Positions 15,652-23,422 of a stretch of 36,024 nucleotides of DNA are shown in pieces. The notes below the pieces were generated by a model. The model did not search any database. It worked only from the letters and a program-made list of their open reading frames with translations, and had not been told where the DNA came from. Both the position numbers and the translations under genes were made by a program. Positions within the stretch are counted from its first letter, which is position 1. Every line of letters begins with the position of its first letter. The DNA comes from Candidatus Omnitrophota bacterium (GTDB lineage: Bacteria > Hinthialibacterota > Hinthialibacteria > Hinthialibacterales > Hinthialibacteraceae): the NCBI GenBank assembly GCA_040755155.1, contig JBFMBP010000035.1, positions 1 through 36,024 on the forward strand, in the 5' to 3' direction.

Positions 15652-17484
15652 ATGATTCGCGCCGCACGCCGATGGACATATTACGCCGCCGATTTTTCTC
15701 CGGCGGCGAAAAAAGGATGGGACCGCCTTTGGCTGGCGGCGCTGGCGTTTTCTGTATTGCTTCATGCGGCGTTCGTCATGGGTTCGCTCTCGTGGAGGGT
15801 GTCCGATATCCGCCAGGCGGAAGAGAACGTGGAGACGCTTTTCCGCGTGAAACTCGAAAATCTGGAATCCTTGAATTTCGTCTCCCGCCCCACCCAGTTG
15901 ACGCTGAGAGAAGAGCGGGAGAGAATCTTGCAGCAAAACATCGCCGCCCTTTCAGACTTGCCTTCCCGCTCGGCGGAGCCGGAAATCGCCGCCCTGGCTG
16001 CGGCGCCGGACGCCAATGCTCTTCCCGCCTGGGGAGATCAAACGGATGAAGAGCAATTCGTCAACGACCGGACGGCGAGAAATCTGATAACGTCCAAGGC
16101 CAGCGATCGCGCCATCGATCATTTGGCGGATACGGTCGATGAAAAGCCGCTGACGAATGTCGCTGCTCCTCAGCGCATCGCTCTGGCGGGCCGGGGAGGC
16201 GGCGCCGGCAGCCGGATCATGGCCGATCTTCCGCCGCCGGCGATGGACTCCGAACCGGCCGTCGCCCGCGAGTTCAAAGCGAATCCGCGAGCGGACCTCG
16301 CGCCGCCTGCGCCTGATTTGAACGTTTCCGAGCCTCCAATCGAACTCCCGCCGGTGAACGAGATTCTGCCTTCTCCCAACCTGATGCGCGAAAGCCCCGG
16401 CCCAGCGGAATTGCAAAACGAAGAAGAAGCCAAGGAAGAGATAAAAGATCGCTATATCCGTTTCGACGATTTGGTCAGCGTGGAATTGTTCACCTATCGC
16501 CATATAGGCGGCGACGGCTATTTTATGATTCGCATCCGCCCCACGACGGCGGATGAACGGTTGCGGGTATTGCCTAAAGATGTGCTTTTCGTTCTGGACG
16601 CTTCCCGCAGCATGGGAAACCGCCGGTTGGACGTTATCAAGGATGAAATCGTCAAGATGATGTCCCGGCTTCGTCCCGGCGACCGGTTTAACGTCGTCGG
16701 GTTCAAGCAATCCGTCAAGCGCTTCACGGCGGATTTCGACGCCGTGAATGGAGAATCGCTGAAGCAGGCGGAATATTTCGTGCGGCGTCTGGAAGCGTCG
16801 GGAAAGACGGATATCTATTCCTCTTTGAATCCGCTAGTGCAGTTGGGGACGGAGCGGGCGCGGCCTTTGATCGTGTTGCTTTACAGTGACGGGCGTCCTA
16901 CGGTAGGCGTGGTCAATAGCCGCCGCATTATCAACGAACTTACCCGTTTCCGGGGACCGAGCACGTCCATCTTCTGCGTCGGCACGGGATCGGATTTGAA
17001 CCGTTATCTTTTGGATATGCTGGCGTTTCGCAACCGGGGATTGGTGGCATTCGAGAGCGATCGCAACGCCTTGCCTCCCGTGATGGAATCCGTGTATGGA
17101 TATATCGAGGATCCGGTGCTGCTTAAAGTAACGGCGACATTCGATACGGTGGATGAAAGAGAAGTTTATCCCAAGGTTCTTCCCGATTTGTACATGAAAG
17201 GCGAATTGAAAATCTGGGGACGGCTGCGGGACGAGAAAAAAATCGCATTGCGCTTGGTGGGTGAAGCATTTGACGAACGTAAAGAGATGATCGTCGAACT
17301 CGCCGTTCCCGAACGCGATAACGGCACGTATGATATCGCGCGGGACTGGGCGTTTCGAAAAATTTATAATCTTGTCGGTAAAATGGTGGAAGAAGGCGAA
17401 CGGCCGGAATATTTGCAGGAAATCGAGCAACTCAGCCGAACATACCGCGTAGTAACTCCCTACTCCGAACAGGCTTCCCGTTAA
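15652..17484 (+). CDS. Membrane-anchored von Willebrand factor A domain protein
   Basis: A 610-residue protein with a short cytoplasmic N-terminus, one membrane helix at about 27-45 (LWLAALAFSVLLHAAFVMG) and a long Ala/Pro-rich periplasmic linker (about 140-260). The vWA domain spans about 300-480. The MIDAS metal site is complete: DASRS (D316, S318, S320), T386 in SGKTD and D413 in YSDGRPT. The first hundred residues have the short-cytoplasm/one-helix/Pro-rich architecture of TolA/TonB-like proteins, but no C-terminal TonB domain is seen. It follows the TPR gene after 22 bases and probably works with it at the inner membrane; that is inferred from position. No Shine-Dalgarno is visible, so translation may be coupled to the upstream gene. 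Confidence 0.9.
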   Translation: MIRAARRWTYYAADFSPAAKKGWDRLWLAALAFSVLLHAAFVMGSLSWRVSDIRQAEENVETLFRVKLENLESLNFVSRPTQLTLREERERILQQNIAALSDLPSRSAEPEIAALAAAPDANALPAWGDQTDEEQFVNDRTARNLITSKASDRAIDHLADTVDEKPLTNVAAPQRIALAGRGGGAGSRIMADLPPPAMDSEPAVAREFKANPRADLAPPAPDLNVSEPPIELPPVNEILPSPNLMRESPGPAELQNEEEAKEEIKDRYIRFDDLVSVELFTYRHIGGDGYFMIRIRPTTADERLRVLPKDVLFVLDASRSMGNRRLDVIKDEIVKMMSRLRPGDRFNVVGFKQSVKRFTADFDAVNGESLKQAEYFVRRLEASGKTDIYSSLNPLVQLGTERARPLIVLLYSDGRPTVGVVNSRRIINELTRFRGPSTSIFCVGTGSDLNRYLLDMLAFRNRGLVAFESDRNALPPVMESVYGYIEDPVLLKVTATFDTVDEREVYPKVLPDLYMKGELKIWGRLRDEKKIALRLVGEAFDERKEMIVELAVPERDNGTYDIARDWAFRKIYNLVGKMVEEGERPEYLQEIEQLSRTYRVVTPYSEQASR

Positions 17485-17555
17485 AGGTTTTTTACCGCTC
17501 GCCTCGTTAGTATCAAGCCTGAACTTAGGTTCGACAATAATTTACAATCAATCTC

Positions 17556-17584
17556 TTGACGTTGGTATTATTGATCCGCATAAT
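17556..17584 (+). promoter_or_regulatory. Probable sigma70-type promoter of the pseudopilin gene
   Basis: TTGACG (17556-17561) and CATAAT (17579-17584) are separated by 17 bases, five of six matches to consensus in each hexamer. This would give a leader of roughly 55 bases before the ATG at 17647. Confidence 0.5.
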
Positions 17585-17646
17585 GAATAGAATATTTTTT
17601 CATTGGATTTTTTATTGTATAATTGATTATATGGGAGGAAAAAACA

Positions 17647-18324
17647 ATGAAAAAGGCAGGTTTTACCCTTATCGAATTGCTCATTGTCGTAGCCATTATC
17701 GGTATTCTGGCGGCGATCGCCGTGCCGAACTTCTTGAACGCTCAGATCCGCGCCAAAACCGCCCGTTCCTATTCCGACATGAAGAACACCATGACCGGCA
17801 TCGAGCAGCTGCGTCTGGACAAAGGCGTTTTACTTGTCGACTTTTGGGATGACGACACCTCTTGGGGCCAGGATCGGATGGCGAAAACCTTCAATAACGT
17901 TGGTAATGTAGGCGAAGCTTTACGCCGTCAGGCGCATGTTTTGATGCCTTTGACAAGCCCCATTTCCTATATGAGCGCCATTCCCCAAGATCCTTTTGTT
18001 CCGAATAATCTAACCGCTGTATCCGGCGGACATTCGGAGCGGTTCGGCATCGAAGGAAACGATGCTTATTATTACGCTGATGAAGATCCCGCAAATCCCA
18101 ACGGACAGGACCACGGCGGCACCGCTTACGATCCCCCGTTGAAGAAAGGGGATTATATTCTGATGGCCTTTGGTCCCGCCGCTAAAGAGATGTACGGCGG
18201 CAGCAATGGCATCCGTTATGGCGTTCCCTACGATTCGTCCAACGGCATCGTCAGCATCGGCGACATCATGATGAAATCGGGCGGCGGCATTGTTACCATC
18301 AACAGAGCCGGCGGAAGAAGCTAA
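17647..18324 (+). CDS. Type IV prepilin-like / type II secretion pseudopilin
   Basis: A 225-residue protein beginning MKKAG then FTLIELLIVVAIIGILAAIA, the class III prepilin signal. A PilD-type peptidase would cut after Gly5, N-methylate Phe6, and Glu at +5 of the mature protein is present. The following long N-terminal helix (VPNFLNAQIRAKTARSYSDMKN) packs in the pilus core. The globular part (about 60-225) is Gly/Asp/Tyr-rich and includes a DPANPNGQD loop that may bind calcium. The start is set by a perfect GGGAGG (17633-17638), 8 bases before this ATG; an in-frame ATG at 17623 lies upstream of that site and is unlikely. A promoter at 17556 and a terminator at 18350 frame a one-gene unit. 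No secretion or pilus assembly genes are nearby, so the partner machine is encoded elsewhere. Confidence 0.93.
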   Translation: MKKAGFTLIELLIVVAIIGILAAIAVPNFLNAQIRAKTARSYSDMKNTMTGIEQLRLDKGVLLVDFWDDDTSWGQDRMAKTFNNVGNVGEALRRQAHVLMPLTSPISYMSAIPQDPFVPNNLTAVSGGHSERFGIEGNDAYYYADEDPANPNGQDHGGTAYDPPLKKGDYILMAFGPAAKEMYGGSNGIRYGVPYDSSNGIVSIGDIMMKSGGGIVTINRAGGRS

Positions 18325-18349
18325 CTCTCATTTGTAGATTACGCGATAA

Positions 18350-18392
18350 ATACGGGGCGAACAAAACGCCCGCCCCGTATTTTTCTTTTTTT
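18350..18392 (+). terminator. Rho-independent terminator of the pseudopilin gene
   Basis: A perfect 10-bp stem, ATACGGGGCG (18350-18359) with CGCCCCGTAT (18371-18380), an 11-nt loop, then TTTTCTTTTTTT. Confidence 0.9.
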
Positions 18393-18418
18393 GGGGGGAA
18401 CGAATTTTCCGTTTTCAT

Positions 18419-18730
18419 TTATTCTTGCATTTCATACATAACCGCCCATACGCTCATGCAGGCGTCGTGGTAGCGTTTTTTCTTCTTGGGGATCGTACTT
18501 TTCAAACTTTCGTATTTCATCTCGAAGATATATTTCGACAAAGTACTGGCGACGTGAATGGCCGGTATCACGGCGTAATAGCGGTAATCCCCTTGCTCGT
18601 CCTTGACGATCTCCGCATCGGGAAACAGTTCTTTGATAGCGCCCGCCTCCCGCGCCCGCACTAGGCGCATATCGGGATTTTCCCGGCAATAGACGATGGA
18701 AATAAACGCTCGGCTGGTGAATACCCACAT
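18419..18730 (-). CDS. Conserved hypothetical protein, MWVF-type
   Basis: A 104-residue protein starting MWVFTSRAFISIV, with LVRAREAGAIKELFPDAEIV, DYRYYAVIP and the ending YHDACMSVWAVMYEMQ. From memory, this pattern belongs to a family of uncharacterised small proteins found in many bacteria (MWxFT, VRAR, DYxYRA, YHDxxMxVWxVMY). No function is known to me. The ATG at 18730 gives the family start. A TTG at 18772, overlapping the stop codon of the upstream small gene as TTGA, is an alternative start that would couple the two. No good Shine-Dalgarno precedes the ATG. Confidence 0.65.
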   Translation of the reverse strand: MWVFTSRAFISIVYCRENPDMRLVRAREAGAIKELFPDAEIVKDEQGDYRYYAVIPAIHVASTLSKYIFEMKYESLKSTIPKKKKRYHDACMSVWAVMYEMQE

Positions 18731-18768
18731 GATCTTATAGTCGTTTTCTTGAGGAATACTCCCGCTTT

Positions 18769-18954
18769 TCAATCCAATCCAGAAAGCATCGCCCTGGCCC
18801 ATAAATGGCTTTGAAAATCAATTAACGCATCCAGAAACGCGATTTGGGCCTTCTCTTTGTCGCCGTTTTCATTATATCCCAGCAATTTCAAGTAATTCTT
18901 TCGGCGTTTTCGGTCGCTGGGAGTAATAATCGGAGAAAAAGCGGGTATACTCAT
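18769..18954 (-). CDS. Small hypothetical protein
   Basis: A 61-residue protein (MSIPAFSPII to ARAMLSGLD) directly upstream of the MWVF-type gene on the same strand. It is basic in the middle (DRKRRKNYLKLL) and helical in its second half. A GGGG run lies a few bases before the ATG. I do not recognise it. Its stop overlaps a possible TTG start of the next gene, suggesting a two-gene unit, but it is short and the call is tentative. Confidence 0.4.
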   Translation of the reverse strand: MSIPAFSPIITPSDRKRRKNYLKLLGYNENGDKEKAQIAFLDALIDFQSHLWARAMLSGLD

Positions 18955-19896
18955 TACCCCGTATCGACGGGCGAAACTTATATTCTCTTTGAAACAAATA
19001 GTATGATAACTCGTTCAAATTATTTTACTTAATAAGATATGATTTAAAAAGAGAACGCCTATCTTCAGCATTCATGCTCCGTGAAAGAAGATTATCATAA
19101 ATGAAAATACAGGAACAGAGTAAACGATGCTCGCCGCCTGTATTTCTCATCAATAAAGAGAGAACGATTTCAGAAAAATGAGGTTAGCGATTCCGAAAAT
19201 TTATTTATTTAGGCGGCGTAAGAATAGGAAGGCGGGAATATGCAGGTTTATTCTCATAAGTATTTGATTTATGGGAGGATAAATAGATGTTAATAAGTAT
19301 ATGTTTTTTAGGCGATTTCCTATCTGATTGATTATTCAAACCTTATCAAGTAAAAATGAGGCGTAAAGCTGGAAATAAGTAAGTAACTTTATCGTTAAGA
19401 ATGGGTTAGGCTGTAGATACTATAAGCATTGGCAAAAGTAAAGAAAAAAAATAAAAAAAAATTTTACGGTTATCTAACGTTCTTTCTCTTGTCGAGTTAA
19501 CTTCGCCCGAATTGGGGGCGGGATAGCGGCGAAAATCAAGAATGGTATTGCGCCAAAAGGCAGAAAATGGTAAAACTATTCACAGGAAATGGGAATCATA
19601 AGATAATAAAAATCAACGTGTTGTTGATAAGCTGTGGATATCCCTGTGGATGAATTGTTAGTATCCAATTTGCCCTTGGGAAAGGCGGAAAATAATCGTT
19701 TGTTAGCGTTGAATTTAGATGTCTTTGGGAAGAGCCGGGGATCGTTTTTATCTTGGATTGGAGCCTGTGGAATAGGACAAGCGCGGCGGGTATTTGTTAA
19801 TGGGATTCGGATGGATACGTATTCGCAATGTGAAATTTGAGGTTTGTATGCCCATACCTGCTGACAACGGGTTGGGAAGGAGGATGAATATTTGAC
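18955..19896. other. Long gene-poor region upstream of dnaA, candidate oriC
   Basis: About 940 bases without a convincing gene. It holds an A/T-only tract (about 19441-19466, possible unwinding element) and a cluster of DnaA-box-like sequences at 19576-19774. It ends in the dnaA Shine-Dalgarno (AAGGAGG, 19877-19883). A 14-codon reading frame with a strong GGGAGG site starts at 19287 but is too short to call. The position beside dnaA, the boxes and the AT tract together suggest the chromosomal origin. Confidence 0.5.
19576..19774. promoter_or_regulatory. DnaA-box cluster
   Basis: On the reverse strand TGTGGATAT (19633-19641) and TGTGGATGA (19645-19653) each match the DnaA box TGTGGATAA in 8 of 9 bases and are 3 bases apart. 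Weaker matches (7 of 9) are CTATTCACA at 19576-19584 and TGTGGAATA at 19766-19774. All lie within 330 bases of the dnaA start and may serve origin firing, dnaA autoregulation or both. Confidence 0.5.
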
Positions 19897-21276
19897 ATGG
19901 TTGTAATGTCATCTGCAATGAAAATGACGAACTCGAATGACGAGCTCGCGTTGTGGCGCAAAGCCCAAAACGCCCTGCGCGGGGTAATCGCGGAAGACGA
20001 AATTGAGGATTGGTTTGAAGATGCGCGAGTGTTGGATTGTTTTGACGGCAATGTCATCCTGGGAATCCCCAGCGGATACCGAAGGGAATACATCGAGAAA
20101 AATTATATCTCTATGCTCAGCGATATTTTTTCGTCGCTATTGAACTGCCGCGCCGGCGTGGAAATCCGGATTACGGATTCTATCTCGCGGTATGAAGTAG
20201 AGGACGAATTGTCCGAGAAAATAGTTGTCGTTGAGGATAAGACGCTTCAATTCGAGCCTCTCAATGGAAATTACACATTCGATAACTACGTTGTGGGCGC
20301 CTGCAATAAGATGGCCGACGCGGCGGCGCAGGCGGTGGCGAAAGCTCCCGCCCAATCCTACAATCCGCTTTTCGTTTATGGAGGAGTTGGTTTAGGAAAA
20401 ACGCATTTGATGCAGGCGATCGGAAACGAAGCGTTGCGGCAATATCCCCAAAAGCGGGTGGCGTACCTTTCGGCGGAGCAATTCGTCAATGTCTTCATCG
20501 ACGCCATCAAGAAAAACGATCGTCTCTCTTTTCAATCGACGTTCCGCAATATGGATATCTTGCTAATCGACGATATTCAATTTTTAGCGGGAAAAGAGTC
20601 CACCCAGGAAGAATTTTTCCACACTTTCAACGCGTTGCACAACCGCCGCAAACAAATCGTGATCTCCAGCGATCGTCCGCCCAAGGATATCCCCACCATC
20701 GAAGAGCGCCTGCGTTCACGGTTCGAATGGGGCTTGATCGTAGATATCGCCCCGCCCGATTTCGAATTGCGCATGGCCATTCTGCGCAAGAAATGCGAAA
20801 CGGTGGATATGAACATCCCCGACGATGTGCTGGAGTTCGTCGCCAGTAAAATCCGTTTTTCCATCCGGGAACTGGAAGGCGCGTTATCGAAAATAACCGC
20901 CTTCGCCCAATTCAATAACGAAAACCTGGATGTAGAGACGGCGGGAAGAGTATTAGGCGGGATCTTCGACCGTCCGGCCAAAGAGATCACGATCGAAAAA
21001 ATCCAGCGCAAAGTGGCGGATTATTTTAATATCAAGCCTTCGGACATCATCGGTAAGAACCGCTCCCGCTCCATCGCCCGGCCGCGCCAGATCGCCATGT
21101 TTCTCAGCCGCAAACTGACGCAGCATTCTTTCCCGGAGATCGGAACCTTCTTCGGCAATAAAGACCATACGACCGTGCTCTTCGCGTGCAATAAGATCGA
21201 AAAAGAGATGGATCGCGATCCCAAAGTGCGCTGCGCCGTCGAACAAATCAAAGATACGATTTCATTGATTAAATAA
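19897..21276 (+). CDS. dnaA: Chromosomal replication initiator protein DnaA
   Basis: A 459-residue AAA+ initiator that binds DnaA boxes and melts the origin. Domain I covers about residues 14-95 (LWRKAQNALRG, then YRREYIEKNY). Domain II is very short. Domain III begins at YTFDNYVVG (126-134), with Walker A GGVGLGKT (162-169), Walker B ILLIDD (221-226), sensor region SSDRPP and arginine finger region EERLRSRFEWG. Domain IV (about 370-459) carries the DNA-binding signature, including SRSIARPRQIAMFLSR and FGNKDHTTVLFACNKI. The ATG at 19897 follows an AAGGAGG by 13 bases, a long spacing; internal ATGs at 19906, 19918 and 19924 are possible alternative starts. A terminator follows at 21303. It is isolated from dnaN, with no recF or gyrB nearby. 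Confidence 0.97.
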   Translation: MVVMSSAMKMTNSNDELALWRKAQNALRGVIAEDEIEDWFEDARVLDCFDGNVILGIPSGYRREYIEKNYISMLSDIFSSLLNCRAGVEIRITDSISRYEVEDELSEKIVVVEDKTLQFEPLNGNYTFDNYVVGACNKMADAAAQAVAKAPAQSYNPLFVYGGVGLGKTHLMQAIGNEALRQYPQKRVAYLSAEQFVNVFIDAIKKNDRLSFQSTFRNMDILLIDDIQFLAGKESTQEEFFHTFNALHNRRKQIVISSDRPPKDIPTIEERLRSRFEWGLIVDIAPPDFELRMAILRKKCETVDMNIPDDVLEFVASKIRFSIRELEGALSKITAFAQFNNENLDVETAGRVLGGIFDRPAKEITIEKIQRKVADYFNIKPSDIIGKNRSRSIARPRQIAMFLSRKLTQHSFPEIGTFFGNKDHTTVLFACNKIEKEMDRDPKVRCAVEQIKDTISLIK

Positions 21277-21302
21277 TCTATACGGGGCATAAGATCCAGG
21301 GG

Positions 21303-21338
21303 CCGCGCTTCTCAGAAATGGGAAGCGCGGTTTTTCTT
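21303..21338 (+). terminator. Rho-independent terminator of dnaA
   Basis: CCGCGCTTC (21303-21311) pairs perfectly with GAAGCGCGG (21322-21330) across a 10-nt loop, followed by TTTTTCTT. It lies 27 bases after the dnaA stop. Confidence 0.88.
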
Positions 21339-21446
21339 GAAGAGCTGATGCGGCCGGGATTTGGCGGTTAGAAAGGGGCGGAGATAATACCGTTTACCGT
21401 TTGATATGAGGCATTTGCCAACATCATGAATGGGAGGGCGAGGCTC

Positions 21447-21590
21447 AATGTCATTAAGTTAAGGTTTAGATCATTTTTTTATCAAAGAGAGATAAATGCA
21501 AAACATCTTGAAATTATTAGTCTTAGACAACCCCCTCCCAACCTCCCCCAACTTGGGGGAGGAGAAATGTTACCTTAACTTAATGACATT
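21447..21590. mobile_element. 144-bp MITE-like element with terminal inverted repeats and target duplication
   Basis: The ends are perfect 19-bp inverted repeats, AATGTCATTAAGTTAAGGT (21447-21465) and its complement (21572-21590). The element is flanked by the 11-bp direct repeat GGGCGAGGCTC at 21436-21446 and 21592-21602, the footprint expected of insertion with target duplication (one extra G at 21591). There is no coding capacity, so it would need a transposase supplied in trans. Its interior contains half of a family A repeat (centre plus one arm, 21511-21563). Confidence 0.75.
21511..21563. repeat. Half copy of repeat family A inside the MITE-like element
   Basis: TTAGTCTTAGA followed by CAACCCCCTCCCAACC and the C5-AACTT-G5 palindrome matches the centre and right arm of 3-100. 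The left arm is absent. Confidence 0.75.
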
Positions 21591-21774
21591 GGGGCGAGGC
21601 TCCCGCCGAACCGTATAGATCCAATGATTCGCCAGGAGGCGCATCCTCTCATCTTTTGAAACAAGAACAAAATAAAAATATTCTAATCCGAAGTTCCCCA
21701 CCTCAAAAGTCATAAGTATATAATACTCTGGGAGATAAGCCCAAACGAGAGGTTGATTACTGGGTACAAAAGAC

Positions 21775-21855
21775 GGGTGGCAAGGGGAAAGGTATTTTCT
21801 GCCCTTGATTTATCTGAGTTTAATTCAAGGGCAAAAACGACTTTGCCCTTGCCGC
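21775..21855. repeat. Family C palindromic repeat, full copy
   Basis: Two arms of about 35 nt (about 21778-21812 and 21821-21855) are imperfect reverse complements, both carrying GGCAAGGG and GCCCTTGA blocks, with a short centre. Single-arm copies occur at 31806-31841 and 35651-35688. Confidence 0.75.
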
Positions 21856-22010
21856 CCCGCCAAATATTAACTTCATTTTTTAGGTTTCATAGGTGAAAAC
21901 TATCTTTATATCGACGCCGCGACTCTCGCTTCCCTTGGGGCGTCGGCGTGTATAGCCATATAATCGTTAATATTCATAAAATCAGCGAGAACAATCAAAC
22001 AGTAGAATAT

Positions 22011-22040
22011 TTGATGGGTTGAACGATGCGACCCATCCTA
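22011..22040. repeat. Dispersed repeat, family D, copy 2
   Basis: TTGATGGGTTGAACGATGCG then ACCCATCCTA, a small hairpin (ATGGGT with ACCCAT). It aligns with the reverse complement of 10021-10049. Confidence 0.55.
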
Positions 22041-22072
22041 CGATTTGACAAGCATTGTTAGGAGTTTTTAAC

Positions 22073-23347
22073 ATGACCCAATTTCCGCGAATGGCGGTTG
22101 CCATTCAGCAATTCGATCGAACGAAAGTGCAATCCACAGATGCCGCCCTGGCGCAGACTTTCGCCGAGGCGGAATTCTCTACTTTGCCCCTGCAAGGGAA
22201 AAAGATCGCCGTCGCCGTTGGCAGCCGCGGCATTTCTTCCATCGCCGCTATTGTTAAAAATACGGTGGAAACTTTGAAGCGGGCGGGCGCGATTCCCTTC
22301 GTCATCCCCGCGATGGGTTCGCATGGCGGCGGGACGGAAGCGGGGCAGGCGGGTCTCTTGGCGAATTACGGCGTTGCTTCCGATCGCATCGGCGCGCCTG
22401 TGGACGCCTCCCTCGAAACTGTCCCTTTAGGCGAAACGCCCGATGGCGTCCCCGTGTATATCGCCCGCTCCGCCTGGCAAGCGGACGGCGTAATCTTAAT
22501 CAACCGCATCAAGCCGCATACGGATTTTCACGGCGATTTCGAAAGCGGCCTCATGAAGATGATCGCCATCGGACTCGGCAAGATTCACGGCGCTAACGCC
22601 TTCCACAGCCGCACCCATCTTTTTCCCTCCAGCGAGATGATTCGATCCATCGCTCGCGTCGTCCTGGCGCAGGGGAAAGTGCTCGGCGGCGTCGCCATTT
22701 TGGAAAACGCTTATCACGAAACCGCCCGCTTGGAATGGGTTCCCGCCTCGCGCATGGAGGAGCGGGAAAAAGTCCTGCTTCCCGAAGCCAAAAAACTAAT
22801 GCCGTCGCTGCCGGTGGAGAAAGCGGATATTTTGCTCATCGACGAAATCGGCAAAAACATCAGCGGCACCGGCCTCGATCCCAACATCACCGGACGATGC
22901 TACCGCCTCAATTCCGTCTGGCAGGAGAAGCCCGACATCACCCGCATCGTAGCGCTGGATTTAACCGACGACTCGCACGGAAACGCCGTCGGCATCGGCT
23001 TGACCGATTTCTGCCATCGCCGCATTGTAGATAAGATGGACCGCATGGCGACCTATCTCAACGCCATCATCTCCCGTAACACGCCCAACGCCGCCATTCC
23101 TATGTATTACGATAATAGCCGCGAGCTATTGGAGCATGTCATGCTCTCCATAGGCGAGAGCGTGCGCCCGGAACAGATGCGGCTCTTGCGCATTCGCAAT
23201 ACGCTTGATATCGAACGGATTCTAGTCTCCGAAGCCTTGGTTCCCGAATTGCGGAATCATCCGCAGATCGCTTCTCTTTCGGAATTGCGGGAAATGGAAT
23301 TCGATTCCCGCGGCGATTTGATCGAACTGCGCCGCATGAATTTTTAA
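22073..23347 (+). CDS. LarA-like (DUF2088) nickel-pincer racemase family protein
   Basis: A 424-residue protein of the DUF2088/LarA-like superfamily, whose founding member is the nickel-pincer lactate racemase. Visible blocks are VAVGSRGISSIAAIV, IPAMGSHGGGTEAG (H84), NRIKPHTDFHGDFESGLMKM (K147, H149, H153, K162), GLGKIHGANAFHSRTH (H172, H178), DEIGKNISGTGLDPNITGR, DDSHGNAVGIGLTDF and a C-terminal RIRNTLDIERILVSEAL. K162 to H178 is 16 residues, the same spacing I recall between the cofactor-bearing Lys184 and nickel ligand His200 of Lactobacillus LarA. The substrate is unknown and cofactor genes larB, larC and larE are not in the window. The ATG at 22073 has TTAGGAG 8 bases upstream; a TTG at 22055 lies before that site. 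The Nramp-like gene follows after 75 bases. Confidence 0.85.
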   Translation: MTQFPRMAVAIQQFDRTKVQSTDAALAQTFAEAEFSTLPLQGKKIAVAVGSRGISSIAAIVKNTVETLKRAGAIPFVIPAMGSHGGGTEAGQAGLLANYGVASDRIGAPVDASLETVPLGETPDGVPVYIARSAWQADGVILINRIKPHTDFHGDFESGLMKMIAIGLGKIHGANAFHSRTHLFPSSEMIRSIARVVLAQGKVLGGVAILENAYHETARLEWVPASRMEEREKVLLPEAKKLMPSLPVEKADILLIDEIGKNISGTGLDPNITGRCYRLNSVWQEKPDITRIVALDLTDDSHGNAVGIGLTDFCHRRIVDKMDRMATYLNAIISRNTPNAAIPMYYDNSRELLEHVMLSIGESVRPEQMRLLRIRNTLDIERILVSEALVPELRNHPQIASLSELREMEFDSRGDLIELRRMNF

Positions 23348-23369
23348 AAAGAAGCGGGGAGTGAATGGT

Positions 23370-23401
23370 GGTGGGCTACGCTTCGCTTTTAGCCCACCCT
23401 A
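23370..23401. repeat. Dispersed hairpin repeat, family B, copy 2
   Basis: Exact 32-bp inverted match to 9981-10012, with its perfect 9-bp stem. It lies between the LarA-like and Nramp-like genes and ends 21 bases before the latter's ATG, so it would be transcribed in the leader. Confidence 0.85.
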
Positions 23402-23422
23402 CTAATAGGATTGATCGAAAAA

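Larger units (their letters stand above)
21339..22072. other. Repeat-filled intergenic region
   Basis: No gene seen in about 730 bases. It contains a MITE-like element (21447-21590), a family C palindrome (21775-21855) and a family D copy (22011-22040). The remaining sequence is unremarkable. Confidence 0.7.

Noticed and set aside
15952-16710. 252-codon minus-strand frame
   Set aside because: Antisense to the vWA gene with its complete MIDAS; composition is Arg/Gly/His-rich, typical of a shadow.
19634-19840. 68-codon frame upstream of dnaA
   Set aside because: It runs through the DnaA-box-like sites, has no ribosome binding site and no recognisable sequence.
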